A DNA stretch of 64,000 nt from Streptomyces sp. NBC_00775 (GTDB taxonomy: Bacteria; Actinomycetota; Actinomycetes; Streptomycetales; Streptomycetaceae): positions 5,084,001 to 5,148,000 of the forward strand of contig NZ_CP108938.1 of assembly GCF_036347135.1 (NCBI RefSeq), read 5' to 3'. Below the pieces are notes generated by a model. The model saw only the letters and a list, made by a program, of their open reading frames with translations, was not told where the DNA came from and did not search any database. A program made the translations under genes and the position numbers. Of this stretch, positions 10,910-19,406 are shown piece by piece (the stretch's first letter is position 1; each line of letters begins with the position of its first letter).

Positions 10910-11121
10910 GCCTCGGCGTCCACCGGAGTGGCATCCCAGACAGGATCCGGAGCCGGGTCGGCCAAGGTCACGGTCGCTGGTACGGCATTCCAGATCACAT
11001 CCGCTTGAACCGCGGTCGCAGGCTGGCTGTTCCAGATCACATCCAAGCCATGGGCCGCACCGAAGACCAGTCCCGCCGAGAAGGCCAGAGCAAGTACCGA
11101 GCGAAGCATTTTCCTGCACAT
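10906..11121 (-). CDS. Small secreted peptide with three W-repeat units
   Basis: A 71-residue protein with a signal peptide (MCRKMLRSVLALAFSAGLVF, cleavage likely after GAAHG near residue 25). The mature part, about 45 residues, is nearly all repeat: DVIWNSQPATAV (27-38), DVIWNAVPATVT (41-52) and DPVWDATPVDAE (59-70). Each unit has D-x-[IV]-W-[ND]-x-x-P. ATG 11121 is supported by GACGAGGCCCAAC; ATG 11109 (MLRSV) is an alternative. The gene is coupled by an ATGA overlap to the 111-residue gene downstream and is divergent (142 bp) from a cluster of LuxR-tailed regulators. No known family. It could be a secreted signal, a structural peptide or a processed precursor. Confidence 0.6.
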   Translation of the reverse strand: MCRKMLRSVLALAFSAGLVFGAAHGLDVIWNSQPATAVQADVIWNAVPATVTLADPAPDPVWDATPVDAEA

Positions 11122-11263
11122 GTTGGGCCTCGTCCTCACTTCCCAAGTCTTCTCCCCCGCCCTGAAGACGATGGCTCATCAGGACACGTCAAGCCACCTG
11201 CGAGGTGCATCATGTTCCTGCACGTTCAGGACCCTGGGGGGTGGAGAATTGCCCAATAGCCAC

Positions 11264-12232
11264 ATGAACCAGACACATGGTCACGGGGTGGCGGATCTTT
11301 GCGAGGTGGGCAGGCAGCTCTATGCCGAGGCTTTGCGCCTAGGACGCATCCCTCGTGCGGACGTGTCCCCTGCGCCCTGCCTGGTGGAGTTCGCGCTCCT
11401 CCAGCCCGATCCCGACGATCCGGACCTGCTCCGGCCGGTCTCACCGATCGCTGCCCTCGCGCAGCGTCTCCACCCCATCGAGCGGGAGATCCAGGAGCGT
11501 CGGCATCTGGCCATCAGCCTTACCGACTCTTTCGAGCCCTTCATGTCCATCACGGCCCAGGACCGGCCGACCACCCACGCCATCACGGTCCTGGAAGGCA
11601 TGCCCCGCATCAATGAAGCCATACAGCGGGCCACGGCGGAGTGCCGGTCCGAAATCCTCACGGTGCAGCCAGGCGGTGGACGTCCTGAGGATGTCTTGAA
11701 CCAGGCAGCGGAGATCGGCCACGGGATCATCGAACGCGGCATCGTGATGCGCACCCTCTACCAGCACACAGCTCGGCACAGCCAGGGCACCCTGGAGTAC
11801 GCCGAGCAGATGGCTCAGGGCAAGGTGGAGATACGTACGCTTGAGGAGCTCATAGAACGGTTGATGATCTTCGACCGGGAAGTCGCCTTCATACCCGCGC
11901 AGGACGACCGGCGCGTAGCTCTGGAACTCCGCCACCCCGGACTCGTCCAGTACCTCGTCAAGGTCTTCGAACAACTCTGGCGCCGTGCCGTCCCCCTCCT
12001 CGCACAGACGCCGTACGCCCCACCCACTGACGGCATCAGCGGCGTCCAGCGGTCCATAGCCCACCTACTCGTGGAGGGCCACGTCGACGAGGCCATCGCC
12101 CGTCGCCTCGGCATGAATGTCCGTACGTGCCGCGCCCACATAGCCAAGCTCGCCGCCGCGCTGGGAAGTGGAAGTCGGGCCCAACTCGGCTATCTCATCG
12201 CGCAGTCGGGCCTCCTGGACAAGGACAGCTGA
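11264..12232 (+). CDS. LuxR-tailed regulator, paralogue 1
   Basis: A 322-residue protein in three parts. The N-terminal helical block (VADLCEVGRQLYAEALRLGR, then PCLVEFALLQPDPDDPDLL) is shared by all four members of the local cluster. The middle sensor-like region (about 100-250) has GMPRINEAIQRATAEC, ILTVQPGGGR, MRTLYQHTARH and IFDREVAFIPAQDDRRVALE; it recalls the TrmB/PLD-like sensor of Streptomyces orphan LuxR proteins. The C-terminal winged/tetrahelical LuxR DNA-binding domain (about 260-318) has HLLVEGHVDEAIARRLGMNV and RTCRAHIAKLAAALG. No receiver domain is present, so it is probably a ligand sensor. ATG 11264 is used because homology with the paralogues begins just after it; the upstream frame is the divergent promoter. 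Confidence 0.75.
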   Translation: MNQTHGHGVADLCEVGRQLYAEALRLGRIPRADVSPAPCLVEFALLQPDPDDPDLLRPVSPIAALAQRLHPIEREIQERRHLAISLTDSFEPFMSITAQDRPTTHAITVLEGMPRINEAIQRATAECRSEILTVQPGGGRPEDVLNQAAEIGHGIIERGIVMRTLYQHTARHSQGTLEYAEQMAQGKVEIRTLEELIERLMIFDREVAFIPAQDDRRVALELRHPGLVQYLVKVFEQLWRRAVPLLAQTPYAPPTDGISGVQRSIAHLLVEGHVDEAIARRLGMNVRTCRAHIAKLAAALGSGSRAQLGYLIAQSGLLDKDS

Positions 12233-13240
12233 GTGCCGGCCGACGGGGAGTCGAGGTCTACGGGGACCCATCCACACAGAGTGGAGGACCTGTGCGACGC
12301 AGGCGTGGCCCTGTACACGCGTGCCCTGCAGAAAGGGCGCGTGCCCACTGACGAAGCCGACCCCGTCCCCTGCTTGATCGACCTCGGTCTGCTCCAGCCG
12401 GACATCGAGGACATGCGGTGGCTGCGTCCCATAGCCCCCGCCGTGGCACTTCCCCGGCTCCTGCGCGCCACCGCCGAGGACATCGCCCGGCAGCGGCAGC
12501 GCGACGCCCGCCTGGCTGAGGCCTTCGAACCGCTCATGCGGATCGACAGTCATCACTCCGCAACCGCGGAGACCCCGACGATCAGCGTTCTCAGCGGTAT
12601 GGAGCGGATCAACCAGGCCATCACGCAGGCCATGGCCGACGCGAACGGAGAAATCCTCGCCATTCAGCCCCACACCGGCCGTAATGCCGCAGCGCTGGCC
12701 GAATCCTTGGACCGCGACCAGGCCCTGCTGGACCGGGGCGGCCGCATGCGCACGCTCTATCAGCACCCGCTCCGACACTCGCCCGCAGTGGCCGGACGCT
12801 ACGAAATGCTGGACGGCGACGTCGAGGCCCGCACCCTCGACGAAGTCACCGAGCGGCTCATCGTCGTCGACCGCACCGTGGCGTTCATCCCCGTCAACAA
12901 GGACCGCACCCTCGCCCTGGAAATCCGCACCCCAGCCATTGTCAGCTACTTCGCCGACACCTTCGACCGCCTCTGGCACCTGGCCACCCCCATGTATCCC
13001 CAAGCCGTCACCCAGCCCACCCTGAACGGCATCACCCCCCGCCAACGCGCCATCGCCGGCCTCCTCATCGAAGGCCTCACCGACGCGGTCATAGCCGACC
13101 GCCTCGGCATGAACATCCGCACCGCCCGCGTCCACATAGCCAAACTCGCCGCCACCTTAGGCAGCGAAAGCCGAGCCCAACTCGGCTACCTCATCGCCGA
13201 ATCCGGGATCCTCAAGCAGGAGGAGGGTGAGGCGGAGTGA
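12233..13240 (+). CDS. LuxR-tailed regulator, paralogue 2
   Basis: A 335-residue paralogue of the preceding gene. It begins with GTG directly after the previous stop (TGA GTG), so the two are one transcription unit. It carries RVEDLCDAGVALYTRALQKG, GMERINQAITQAMADANGEI, MRTLYQHPLRHSP, VDRTVAFIPVNKDRTLALEI and the C-terminal HTH RQRAIAGLLIEGLTDAVIAD with RLGMNIRTARVHIAKLAATL. The recognition helix differs slightly from paralogue 1 (RTARVH against RTCRAH), suggesting a shifted operator. It ends LKQEEGEAE, and the start of paralogue 3 overlaps it by 14 bp. Confidence 0.75.
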   Translation: MPADGESRSTGTHPHRVEDLCDAGVALYTRALQKGRVPTDEADPVPCLIDLGLLQPDIEDMRWLRPIAPAVALPRLLRATAEDIARQRQRDARLAEAFEPLMRIDSHHSATAETPTISVLSGMERINQAITQAMADANGEILAIQPHTGRNAAALAESLDRDQALLDRGGRMRTLYQHPLRHSPAVAGRYEMLDGDVEARTLDEVTERLIVVDRTVAFIPVNKDRTLALEIRTPAIVSYFADTFDRLWHLATPMYPQAVTQPTLNGITPRQRAIAGLLIEGLTDAVIADRLGMNIRTARVHIAKLAATLGSESRAQLGYLIAESGILKQEEGEAE

Positions 13241-14269
13241 CGCGGGCGCACAGGTCGCACGGGTCGAGGATCTCTGCGCGGAAGGCGTGGAGCTGTACAC
13301 GCAGGCCCTGTGCGAAGGACAGGTGTCCGGCAGGGACGCGGACACCGCCCCCTGCCTTCTCGACCTCGGCCTGCGCCAACCTCACGTCGAGGACATGTGC
13401 CGCCTCGAACCCGTGGCCCCGGCCCTCGCCCTGCACCGACTGCTGCGCGGCGTCGAGGACCGCATCGCGGACAAACGGCGACGCGAAGAGCATCTGGCCA
13501 CGGTCTTCGAGCCACTCCTGCGGTTCGACGGGGCCCCTACGACCACGACGGACACGCCGACGATCAGCGTGCTCAGCGGTATGAAGCGGATCAACCGGGC
13601 CATCACACAGGCCATGAACGACGCGTCCCAGGTTCTCGCCATCCAGCCGCACACCAGTCACATCGGTCCGCCGCCTCAGGTCCACGTCGAAGCCCTGGGC
13701 CGCGATCAGGCCCTCCTCGACCGTGGCGGCCGCATCCGCACCCTCTACCAGCACACCCTCCGCCACGCCCCCACCGTCCTCGCACGCTACGAAGAGCTGA
13801 AGGGCGACGCGGAAGCCCGCACCCTCGACGAAGTCACCCAGCGGCTGCTGATCATCGACCGCACCGTCGCCTACATTCCGGCGAACAAGGACCGCACACT
13901 CGCCCTGGAAGTCCGTAACCGGCCCTGATCGACTTCTTCCTCGCCACCTTCGACCGCCTCTGGCACCTGACCACCCCCATGTACCCTGAGGCCGCGCAAC
14001 AGCCCACCCTGAACGGCATCACCCCCTGCCAACGCGCCATCGCCGGCCTCCTCATCGAAGGCCTCACCGACGCCGCCATGGCCGACCGCCTCGGCATGAA
14101 CATCCGCACCGCCCGCGTCCACATAGCCAAACTCGCCGCCACCCTCGGCAGCGAAAGCCGCGCCCAACTCGGCTACCTCATAGGCCGGTCGGGGATTCTG
14201 GATCAGCGACAGCACGAGGACCCGGAACAGCCCCCGGAGCAACCTCCGGGACAGCACCCGGAGGCGTGA
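13227..14269 (+). pseudogene. LuxR-tailed regulator, paralogue 3, frameshifted
   Basis: The reading frame starting at GTG 13227 follows paralogue 2 closely (RVEDLCAEGVELYTQALCEG, GMKRINRAITQAMNDAS, IRTLYQHTLRHAP, IDRTVAYIPANKDRTLALEV) but stops at 13926-13928 just after ...LEVRN. The rest of the protein is intact in the next frame from about 13920: PALIDFFLATFDRLWHL, the complete HTH (GLLIEGLTDAAMAD, MNIRTARVHIAKLAATL) and a tail ending QHPEA at 14269. One C missing in AACCGG near 13917-13921 explains it; AACCCGG would restore the frame. This is either a recent inactivation or a sequencing error. The last 92 bp overlap the convergent gene 14178-15266. Confidence 0.8.
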
Positions 14270-15266
14270 CCGGCTCAAGCTCCGGTGCCCGAGGCGGCCC
14301 GTCCAGGCCCGCCTGAGCGATCCGCACACCCAACTGCGTGCGGCTGGCGGCCCCCAGCGTCTCCGACAGCCGTGCGATGTGCGCCCGGCACGTCCGAACG
14401 CTGATCCCCAGCCGCTCGGCGACCACCGCGTCCTGGTGCCCTTCCGCCAGCAGGGCGGCGATCGACCGCTCCCGGTGCGTGATGCCCTCGATGCCCGTCG
14501 AGGGGAGGGGGGACGTCAGGGGGATCGCCAGCCGCCAGAGGCGTTCGAAGACCGTGACCAAGTAGTCGACCAGGGCCGGGTGGCGCAGCTCCAGCGCGAT
14601 CGTGCGGTCCGTGTTGGCGGGGATGAAGGCGACCTTGCGGTCGAAGAGGATGAGGCGTTCGACGACCTCGTCGAGGGTGCGTGCCTCCGCCGCGCCGCCC
14701 ATCAACTCCATGTAGTTCAGCAGGCCCTGGCCGTGCCGGGCCACATGCGTGTACAGGTCGCGCATCCGGACGCCGCGGCGACGCATCTCCAGCGCGCGGT
14801 GCAGGCCCTCGGAGAGTTCGTCCTCGCGGCGGATGCCGCCCGGCTGCACCGCCAGGACCTCGCTCGCGCACTCCTCCGTCGCCTTGTCCATCGCGGCGCG
14901 AATCCGGGGCAGTCCGTCGAGGACCCGGATCGCCACCCCCCCGGCCGGCACCTGGACGCGTCCGCCGAGCCCCGCGTACCACTCGAAGGCCGACACCGCC
15001 TCGCCCACCCGCGCCTGGCTCGCGCTGACCTCCTCGTACACCCCGCGCAGCAGTCGCGTCATGACCTCCTGCGGCGAGGTCGGCACCAGCCACCCCATGT
15101 CGTCGGGGTCGGGGTGCAGCAGCGCCAGCTCCAGCAGGCAGGGCACCGCTTCCGCGTCCTCGCGGGGCACACGGCCGCGCCGCACGGCCCGGGAGTAGAC
15201 CCGGTCGCCGGCCTCGCACAGTCGGTCAGCGCCGTGCGGATGCGTGTCCGTACCGTGCCCGGCCAT
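14178..15266 (-). CDS. LuxR-tailed regulator, paralogue 4 (convergent)
   Basis: A 362-residue member of the same family on the opposite strand. It has ADRLCEAGDRVYSRAVRRGR, PCLLELALLHPDPDDMGWL, GLPRIRAAMDKATEECASEV, LAVQPGGIRRED, MRDLYTHVARHGQG and FDRKVAFIPANTDRTIALE, then the HTH block RERSIAALLAEGHQDAVVAE with LGISVRTCRAHIARLSETLG. It is closer to paralogue 1 (RTCRAH recognition helix, HPxLV core) than to paralogues 2 and 3. The tail is Pro-rich. GGAGTGGGAG sits right before the ATG at 15266. Its 3' end overlaps that of paralogue 3. The N-terminus faces a divergent region that contains the conserved noncoding element copy A. Confidence 0.75.
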   Translation of the reverse strand: MAGHGTDTHPHGADRLCEAGDRVYSRAVRRGRVPREDAEAVPCLLELALLHPDPDDMGWLVPTSPQEVMTRLLRGVYEEVSASQARVGEAVSAFEWYAGLGGRVQVPAGGVAIRVLDGLPRIRAAMDKATEECASEVLAVQPGGIRREDELSEGLHRALEMRRRGVRMRDLYTHVARHGQGLLNYMELMGGAAEARTLDEVVERLILFDRKVAFIPANTDRTIALELRHPALVDYLVTVFERLWRLAIPLTSPLPSTGIEGITHRERSIAALLAEGHQDAVVAERLGISVRTCRAHIARLSETLGAASRTQLGVRIAQAGLDGPPRAPELEPVTPPGAVPEVAPGAVPGPRAVADPESPTGL

Positions 15267-15424
15267 CTCCCACTCCTGGCTCCAACCCCTGGCGTAAGCC
15301 CCGCGTTACAGCGTCATCCGCAGCGCAACTATGCGCGGACCCGTCCGGCATCGCAACACGGCTGCCCCGCCCGCGCGCCCCCTCTCATCCATTTTCGTAC
15401 CGAAATCGCCCCACCTCCGCCCCA

Positions 15425-15450
15425 CCCCTTGCAACAAGATGACGGTGGCG
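15425..15450 (+). repeat. Identical 26-bp direct repeat, copy A
   Basis: The block TTGCAACAAGATGACGGTGG with flanking CCCC and CG is identical to 20044-20069. Similarity extends about 20 bp leftward through the C-rich tract, and resumes at CGGGCG...CCCTGG before the hairpin. It is a direct repeat 4.6 kb away from its copy. Confidence 0.85.
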
Positions 15451-15560
15451 ACAAGGTATCCACAGAGCGCATTCTTGGTGACGGCGGGAATTCACTATTT
15501 CCGCCGACCAAAACGCCCGCGGAATAGACTGTCTGTCCGGGCGTAGCGGCATCCTGAGCG

Positions 15561-15593
15561 ACCCTGGCCGGATTTCCCCCATCCGGCCAGGGT
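15561..15593 (+). terminator. Hairpin of conserved element A (terminator or attenuator-like)
   Basis: ACCCTGGCCGGAT and ATCCGGCCAGGGT form a perfect 13-bp stem around a 7-nt loop. No T-tract follows. It lies 36 bp before the GTG of the response regulator, a position where it could act as a leader attenuator. Confidence 0.6.
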
Positions 15594-15629
15594 TCTCGTG
15601 ATGTGCCGCGCCAACGGGGAGGGATACGA

Positions 15630-16298
15630 GTGATACGGATCGGAATTTTCGGGCGCCATTCTGTGGAGCGCGCCGAAGTGCGTCAGTCCGTTGAGCAGGA
15701 CGATCAAGTGCGTGTCGTCAGCGAAGGCTCCATCGCATCGGCATCCCGACTCGCGCGTACGGCAACGCCGGACATACTCGTTCTGAGCCATTCCAACGTC
15801 GATGAAGCCCTGTACACGCTCAGGGAATTGGACCGGCTCGCCACCACTCCCAAAAGTATTGTTCTCGTCGATCACGTCACGGAGCCCGGAGCCCGAAGAC
15901 TCCTCGACAGGGGGGCGAACGGCATCCTTCACAGCGGCGACTGTGTGGACAACCTCCGGTGGGCCATACGAGCGGCCGTCGCCGGCAGCGTCGCGCTTGC
16001 TCCAGAGGTGGCACGACCCGTGGTGGACCGCTACCTCGACCCCAGTCGGGCGGCAGAAGAAGTGAACCTGGCTCGGGAACAGTTAAGAAGTCTCAGCCCT
16101 AGGTGCCACGAGATCCTGAGTCTCCTTGGCGATGGACTCTCGAACCTCGCCATCGCCGAAAAGCTCAGCATCAGCACACACACCGTGAAGGATCACGTTC
16201 GCACGATCTACGAGACGATCGGAGTCGAAAACCGCGTACAAGCCGCCCGGATCGCCTGGCGAGCTCACTCCCGCGAACCGCAACACCCCACATTATGA
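15630..16298 (+). CDS. Orphan NarL-type response regulator with atypical receiver
   Basis: A 222-residue protein: a receiver-like domain (about 1-120), a linker and a LuxR HTH (about 150-210: LSPRCHEILSLLGDGLSNLA, then LSISTHTVKDHVRTIYETIG). The receiver lacks the usual chemistry. The N-terminal acidic pair is replaced (RIGIFGRHSVE) and the phospho-acceptor Asp position reads PDILVLSHSN, with Ser in place of Asp near residue 53. The late T/K motif is also altered (VLVDHVTEPGARRLL). It should not work by classical phosphorylation and has no sensor kinase partner here. GTG 15630 was chosen because GGGGAGGGATACGA precedes it. It is convergent with the ABC permease gene and probably controls it. 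Confidence 0.75.
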   Translation: MIRIGIFGRHSVERAEVRQSVEQDDQVRVVSEGSIASASRLARTATPDILVLSHSNVDEALYTLRELDRLATTPKSIVLVDHVTEPGARRLLDRGANGILHSGDCVDNLRWAIRAAVAGSVALAPEVARPVVDRYLDPSRAAEEVNLAREQLRSLSPRCHEILSLLGDGLSNLAIAEKLSISTHTVKDHVRTIYETIGVENRVQAARIAWRAHSREPQHPTL

Positions 16299-16358
16299 GG
16301 GGCACTGCGCGAAAGAATTTCTCCAGCGGCGCATGGAATCGGAATGGCCACGCACACC

Positions 16359-18530
16359 TCAGTCCGACGAGGGCTTCCACATCTCAGCCGCCCGCACCGC
16401 GGCATACGCTCCCCACGAGGCAAGCAACAGGGCACAGGCAAGTGCACCAACCGTGATAGGCGCCATGGACGCAGGTGTCGCCACAGAAGTACTGGTGAGC
16501 GGGGTCGCCAGCCACCATGACACCAACACGCCCAGCGCCGCCGCCAAGACCGCGGGCATCAGCAGAGACCACATGGCCACGGACCGAAAGATCCAGCGGC
16601 TGCCCGTCAGCACGGACAGCGGGGCAAGCTCCCGTCCGAAGCGGAGAAATTCAGCCATCGCACTGATCCCGGCCACCAAGCCGATGACGCCCACTCCCAC
16701 GAGCGACATCAGTCGCACCCACCCGGTGGCCGTCTCCAGTTTCCCCGTGTCGGACAGGTCCCCCAAGGGCCGAACGGACGCCTTCATCGCCAGAGACCGG
16801 CCGGCCATCCCCTGAATCTCCGGTACCGAGAGCTGCTTACGGTCCTTGCCCACGATCAGCAAGGTCACCGAACTGCGCCTGCTGTCGCCGATACGGGAGA
16901 CCGACCCGCGTCGCACGTATCCCTTCGCCCCCTGTGCCACTCCAGTTCTGCTCAGGATTTCCCGGAGGCGTACATCTCCGCTCGCTGCCGAGATCCGTAC
17001 AGCCGTCTTCGAGCACGGCAGACCGATCTCCCGAAGCGCGGCACAGCCACCTACGATCTCAACCCGGTCACCTGACTGCCGTACGCCCAAGGGCAGCGCG
17101 TCCGATGCCAGCTCGCTCTCGAAATCCCGCACCCGATCAGTTCCCGCGTAGGGGGTGACTCTGAGAACGGTCGTCCCCACTCTCTTCTGGGTCTCGATCG
17201 CGCTCTTCGTGAACTCCCCGAACACCCCTGTCCACAGCTGCGTTTGGGCGGCAAGCCCTATGGCGATCACCATGGAAGCCACCAGCCTCGACACCGAACG
17301 CGACCCAACGCCCAGTCGGCGCCCGGAGACGAGAAGCCCCGGCGCACCGAACCGCCGACCGACACCGGCCATGAACGGCCCGAGCCGCCCCACCCCGGTC
17401 CCGATGACAGCAGGAAGAGTCGAGAGCACCACTACGCAGCCAGCGGCATACACAGGTATCCGAAATTCAAGGGGCGCGAGTTCAGCGCCCCGCACAGTGG
17501 CCAGCAGAGCGAAGGGGAATACCCATGCCATCCACGCTCTGCGTCCCGTTACGGACACCGGCCTGGTTCCGCCCGAACGCTGGTAGCCGGGCTGAAGAAC
17601 AACCGTCACGAAGAGCACTACGATCGGAACAACTGTCAAGCAGAGCAGCAACTCCGGCCACGCGTCACGAGCGTCTTCCTTTGAGAGGACGAATTCCACG
17701 AGCGGGTACGACGAGTCCAGCACGAGCGGGATCGAGGCGCCCAGAGCCGCGAGACCCGCTCCGAGGGCTACAGGCAGCGCCGCCTCACCGAGGGTGAAGG
17801 CCAGCCTGGCTCCCTTGCCGGCGCCCAGGGCTCCGAGCAGTGCCGTGCGCCTGTCCCGGGCAGCGGCTCCCACCCGTGCCGCGATGACCACGAGGAGAGC
17901 TGACGGAAGAAGCACCAATACGGCATATCCGGCGTAGAACTTCTGCGCCCCGAAATTATGAATGCTCTCCCCGACAAAACCGGCGGATGCCTCTGCACCG
18001 AACCCACTGATCTCGAACATCTTGGATCGATCAAGCATCTTGGCGCTGGGCCGGACATAAGCGAAGCGCTCAGCCCGCGCTTCGAGGCCTGCAGGGCCAA
18101 TGACACCGCCGAACCTCCCGAACTGCCGCGAGACGCCCTCGCGCCCACCGGACTTCAACAGAGCGGGGGACAACACGACTTCTCCCGGCTCGGGCCAGTG
18201 GGAGAGGCCGGGGGGAAGCGGTGCGTCCTCGCGTATCGGCTCGATGTACACGACGTCGTACGCCATGTCTCCGATACTTGACGTGGTCGGCGCCCAAAGC
18301 GCCCGAGGAGTCTCGTGCGGGTAAGCGGCGATGAGTCGGGGAGACCTCGCAACACTACGTTCCGTGCGGGCGTCGAAGGAGGCCGAAGCCAACACCAGGC
18401 CACTCGCAGCGAGAGACAGCAGGATGGTGGCCAGGGCAAGCGCCCAGAAACGCACCCGACCCGCCTCCGCTGCCAGGGCAGCCGTACGTCCCATGTGCAA
18501 CAACTGACGGAACAACCCTCGGTCGTTCAC
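16359..18530 (-). CDS. FtsX-like ABC transporter permease
   Basis: A 723-residue membrane protein. One helix near the N-terminus (RFWALALATILLSLAASGLV) is followed by an extracytoplasmic domain (about 50-195), then a first group of four to five helices (about 200-400), a second extracytoplasmic domain (about 430-590, with a possible disulfide between GGCAALREIG and GLPCSKTAV) and three terminal helices. This is the FtsX/MacB-type duplicated permease layout, in which such proteins act as mechanotransmission or export subunits, or as lipoprotein or peptide-resistance transporters. Its GTG overlaps the stop of the ATPase gene (GTGA), so the two proteins are made together. It ends 60 bp from the convergent response regulator. 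Confidence 0.8.
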   Translation of the reverse strand: MNDRGLFRQLLHMGRTAALAAEAGRVRFWALALATILLSLAASGLVLASASFDARTERSVARSPRLIAAYPHETPRALWAPTTSSIGDMAYDVVYIEPIREDAPLPPGLSHWPEPGEVVLSPALLKSGGREGVSRQFGRFGGVIGPAGLEARAERFAYVRPSAKMLDRSKMFEISGFGAEASAGFVGESIHNFGAQKFYAGYAVLVLLPSALLVVIAARVGAAARDRRTALLGALGAGKGARLAFTLGEAALPVALGAGLAALGASIPLVLDSSYPLVEFVLSKEDARDAWPELLLCLTVVPIVVLFVTVVLQPGYQRSGGTRPVSVTGRRAWMAWVFPFALLATVRGAELAPLEFRIPVYAAGCVVVLSTLPAVIGTGVGRLGPFMAGVGRRFGAPGLLVSGRRLGVGSRSVSRLVASMVIAIGLAAQTQLWTGVFGEFTKSAIETQKRVGTTVLRVTPYAGTDRVRDFESELASDALPLGVRQSGDRVEIVGGCAALREIGLPCSKTAVRISAASGDVRLREILSRTGVAQGAKGYVRRGSVSRIGDSRRSSVTLLIVGKDRKQLSVPEIQGMAGRSLAMKASVRPLGDLSDTGKLETATGWVRLMSLVGVGVIGLVAGISAMAEFLRFGRELAPLSVLTGSRWIFRSVAMWSLLMPAVLAAALGVLVSWWLATPLTSTSVATPASMAPITVGALACALLLASWGAYAAVRAAEMWKPSSD

Positions 18531-19258
18531 GTGCTTCCCCCCATGTCTGCAACCGCCGCGTCAGCTGACAACCGGCCTCCGTCGAGTCGGACCTGTCGAT
18601 CCGCGCGCCGCGCGACGCTGACGTCGTGTGTGACCACCAGGAGGGCACAGCCTCGTTGCCGTGGCACGCTGTACAGCAGTTCTGACACGGCATCACGATG
18701 CACAGCGTCCAGTGACCCCGTCGGCTCATCCGCGAGAAGCAGGGCCGGGTCGTTCATCAATGCGCGTGCGACCGCCGTTCGCTGCCGTTCGCCACCTGAC
18801 AGCGTCGCGGTGGCAGAACCCTCCGACGGCACACCCAGTTCATCGAGCAACTCGGCCGCACGCGCGTAGGACTCACCGGTCTTCTTGCCGGCCAGGAGCC
18901 CCGCCAAGGCCACGTTCTCCAGGGGCGACAATTCCGGAAGCAACTCGCCGAACTGGAAGACCATTCCGATGTTCTCCCGGCGATGCCGGGCGAGCCCTCG
19001 AGACGACAGCCCGCCCTGGTCGACGCCCGCGACGCGTACCAATCCCGCGTCCGGTTGGACAAGACCGAGGATGCACGCCAACAGCGTGGTCTTCCCACTG
19101 CCGCTGGCACCCATCACAGAAACGGACTCACCGGCGGCGATCCGGAGATGGACCCCCGCCAGCAGTGACCGGCCAGGCAGGCCGTACTCCAGATTCTCGA
19201 CTTCGAGCACAACACGCTCGGTGTAGCCGCCCACTTGCACCTCCAGAGAGATTTCCAT
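18527..19258 (-). CDS. ABC transporter ATP-binding protein (MacB/LolD type)
   Basis: A 243-residue nucleotide-binding subunit with all canonical motifs: Walker A GASGSGKTT, Q-loop in MVFQFGELLPELSPLENV, signature LSGGERQRTAVARAL, Walker B LLLADEPTGSLD and the H-loop VVTHD. The LADEPTGSLD form and the FtsX-type permease next to it place it in the MacB/LolD family. The permease start overlaps its stop. The ATG at 19258 has a weak ribosome binding site; an internal GTG near VLEVENLEYG is a possible alternative start. The upstream small secreted-protein gene is on the same strand 148 bp away, with a hairpin between. Confidence 0.85.
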   Translation of the reverse strand: MEISLEVQVGGYTERVVLEVENLEYGLPGRSLLAGVHLRIAAGESVSVMGASGSGKTTLLACILGLVQPDAGLVRVAGVDQGGLSSRGLARHRRENIGMVFQFGELLPELSPLENVALAGLLAGKKTGESYARAAELLDELGVPSEGSATATLSGGERQRTAVARALMNDPALLLADEPTGSLDAVHRDAVSELLYSVPRQRGCALLVVTHDVSVARRADRQVRLDGGRLSADAAVADMGGST

Positions 19259-19334
19259 GCTGCTCGTCCGCCTCGCACCCCCTCCGTGAGAGGCGCCGTG
19301 AGTTCGACTCGCTGAGTAGACTCATGCGCACGGC

Positions 19335-19367
19335 GGGGTGGCGGCCGCTATCACCGGCCACCACCCC
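19335..19367 (-). terminator. Hairpin between the secreted-protein gene and the ABC genes
   Basis: GGGGTGGCGGCCG (19335-19347) pairs with CGGCCACCACCCC (19355-19367) with one mismatch around a 7-nt loop. It may partly terminate transcription from the secreted-protein gene and so lower expression of the ABC genes downstream. Confidence 0.5.
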
Positions 19368-19406
19368 TCCAGCTCTCCGCAGTGGGTCAGCTACAACCCG
19401 CGGTGA

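Larger units (their letters stand above)
15267..15629. other. Divergent intergenic region holding conserved element copy A
   Basis: About 360 bp between the LuxR paralogue 4 (-) and a response-regulator gene (+). It contains a C-rich tract (15409-15428; on the minus strand a run of GGGG/GG blocks that could form a G-quadruplex), a 26-bp block at 15425-15450 identical to 20044-20069, and a perfect 13-bp-stem hairpin (15561-15573 with 15581-15593) ending 36 bp before the next start. The same three parts occur in the same order at 20.03-20.17 kb. Confidence 0.75.

Noticed and set aside
13979..14269. An independent 96-codon HTH gene
   Set aside because: It has no ribosome binding site, and its sequence continues that of the frameshifted paralogue 3.
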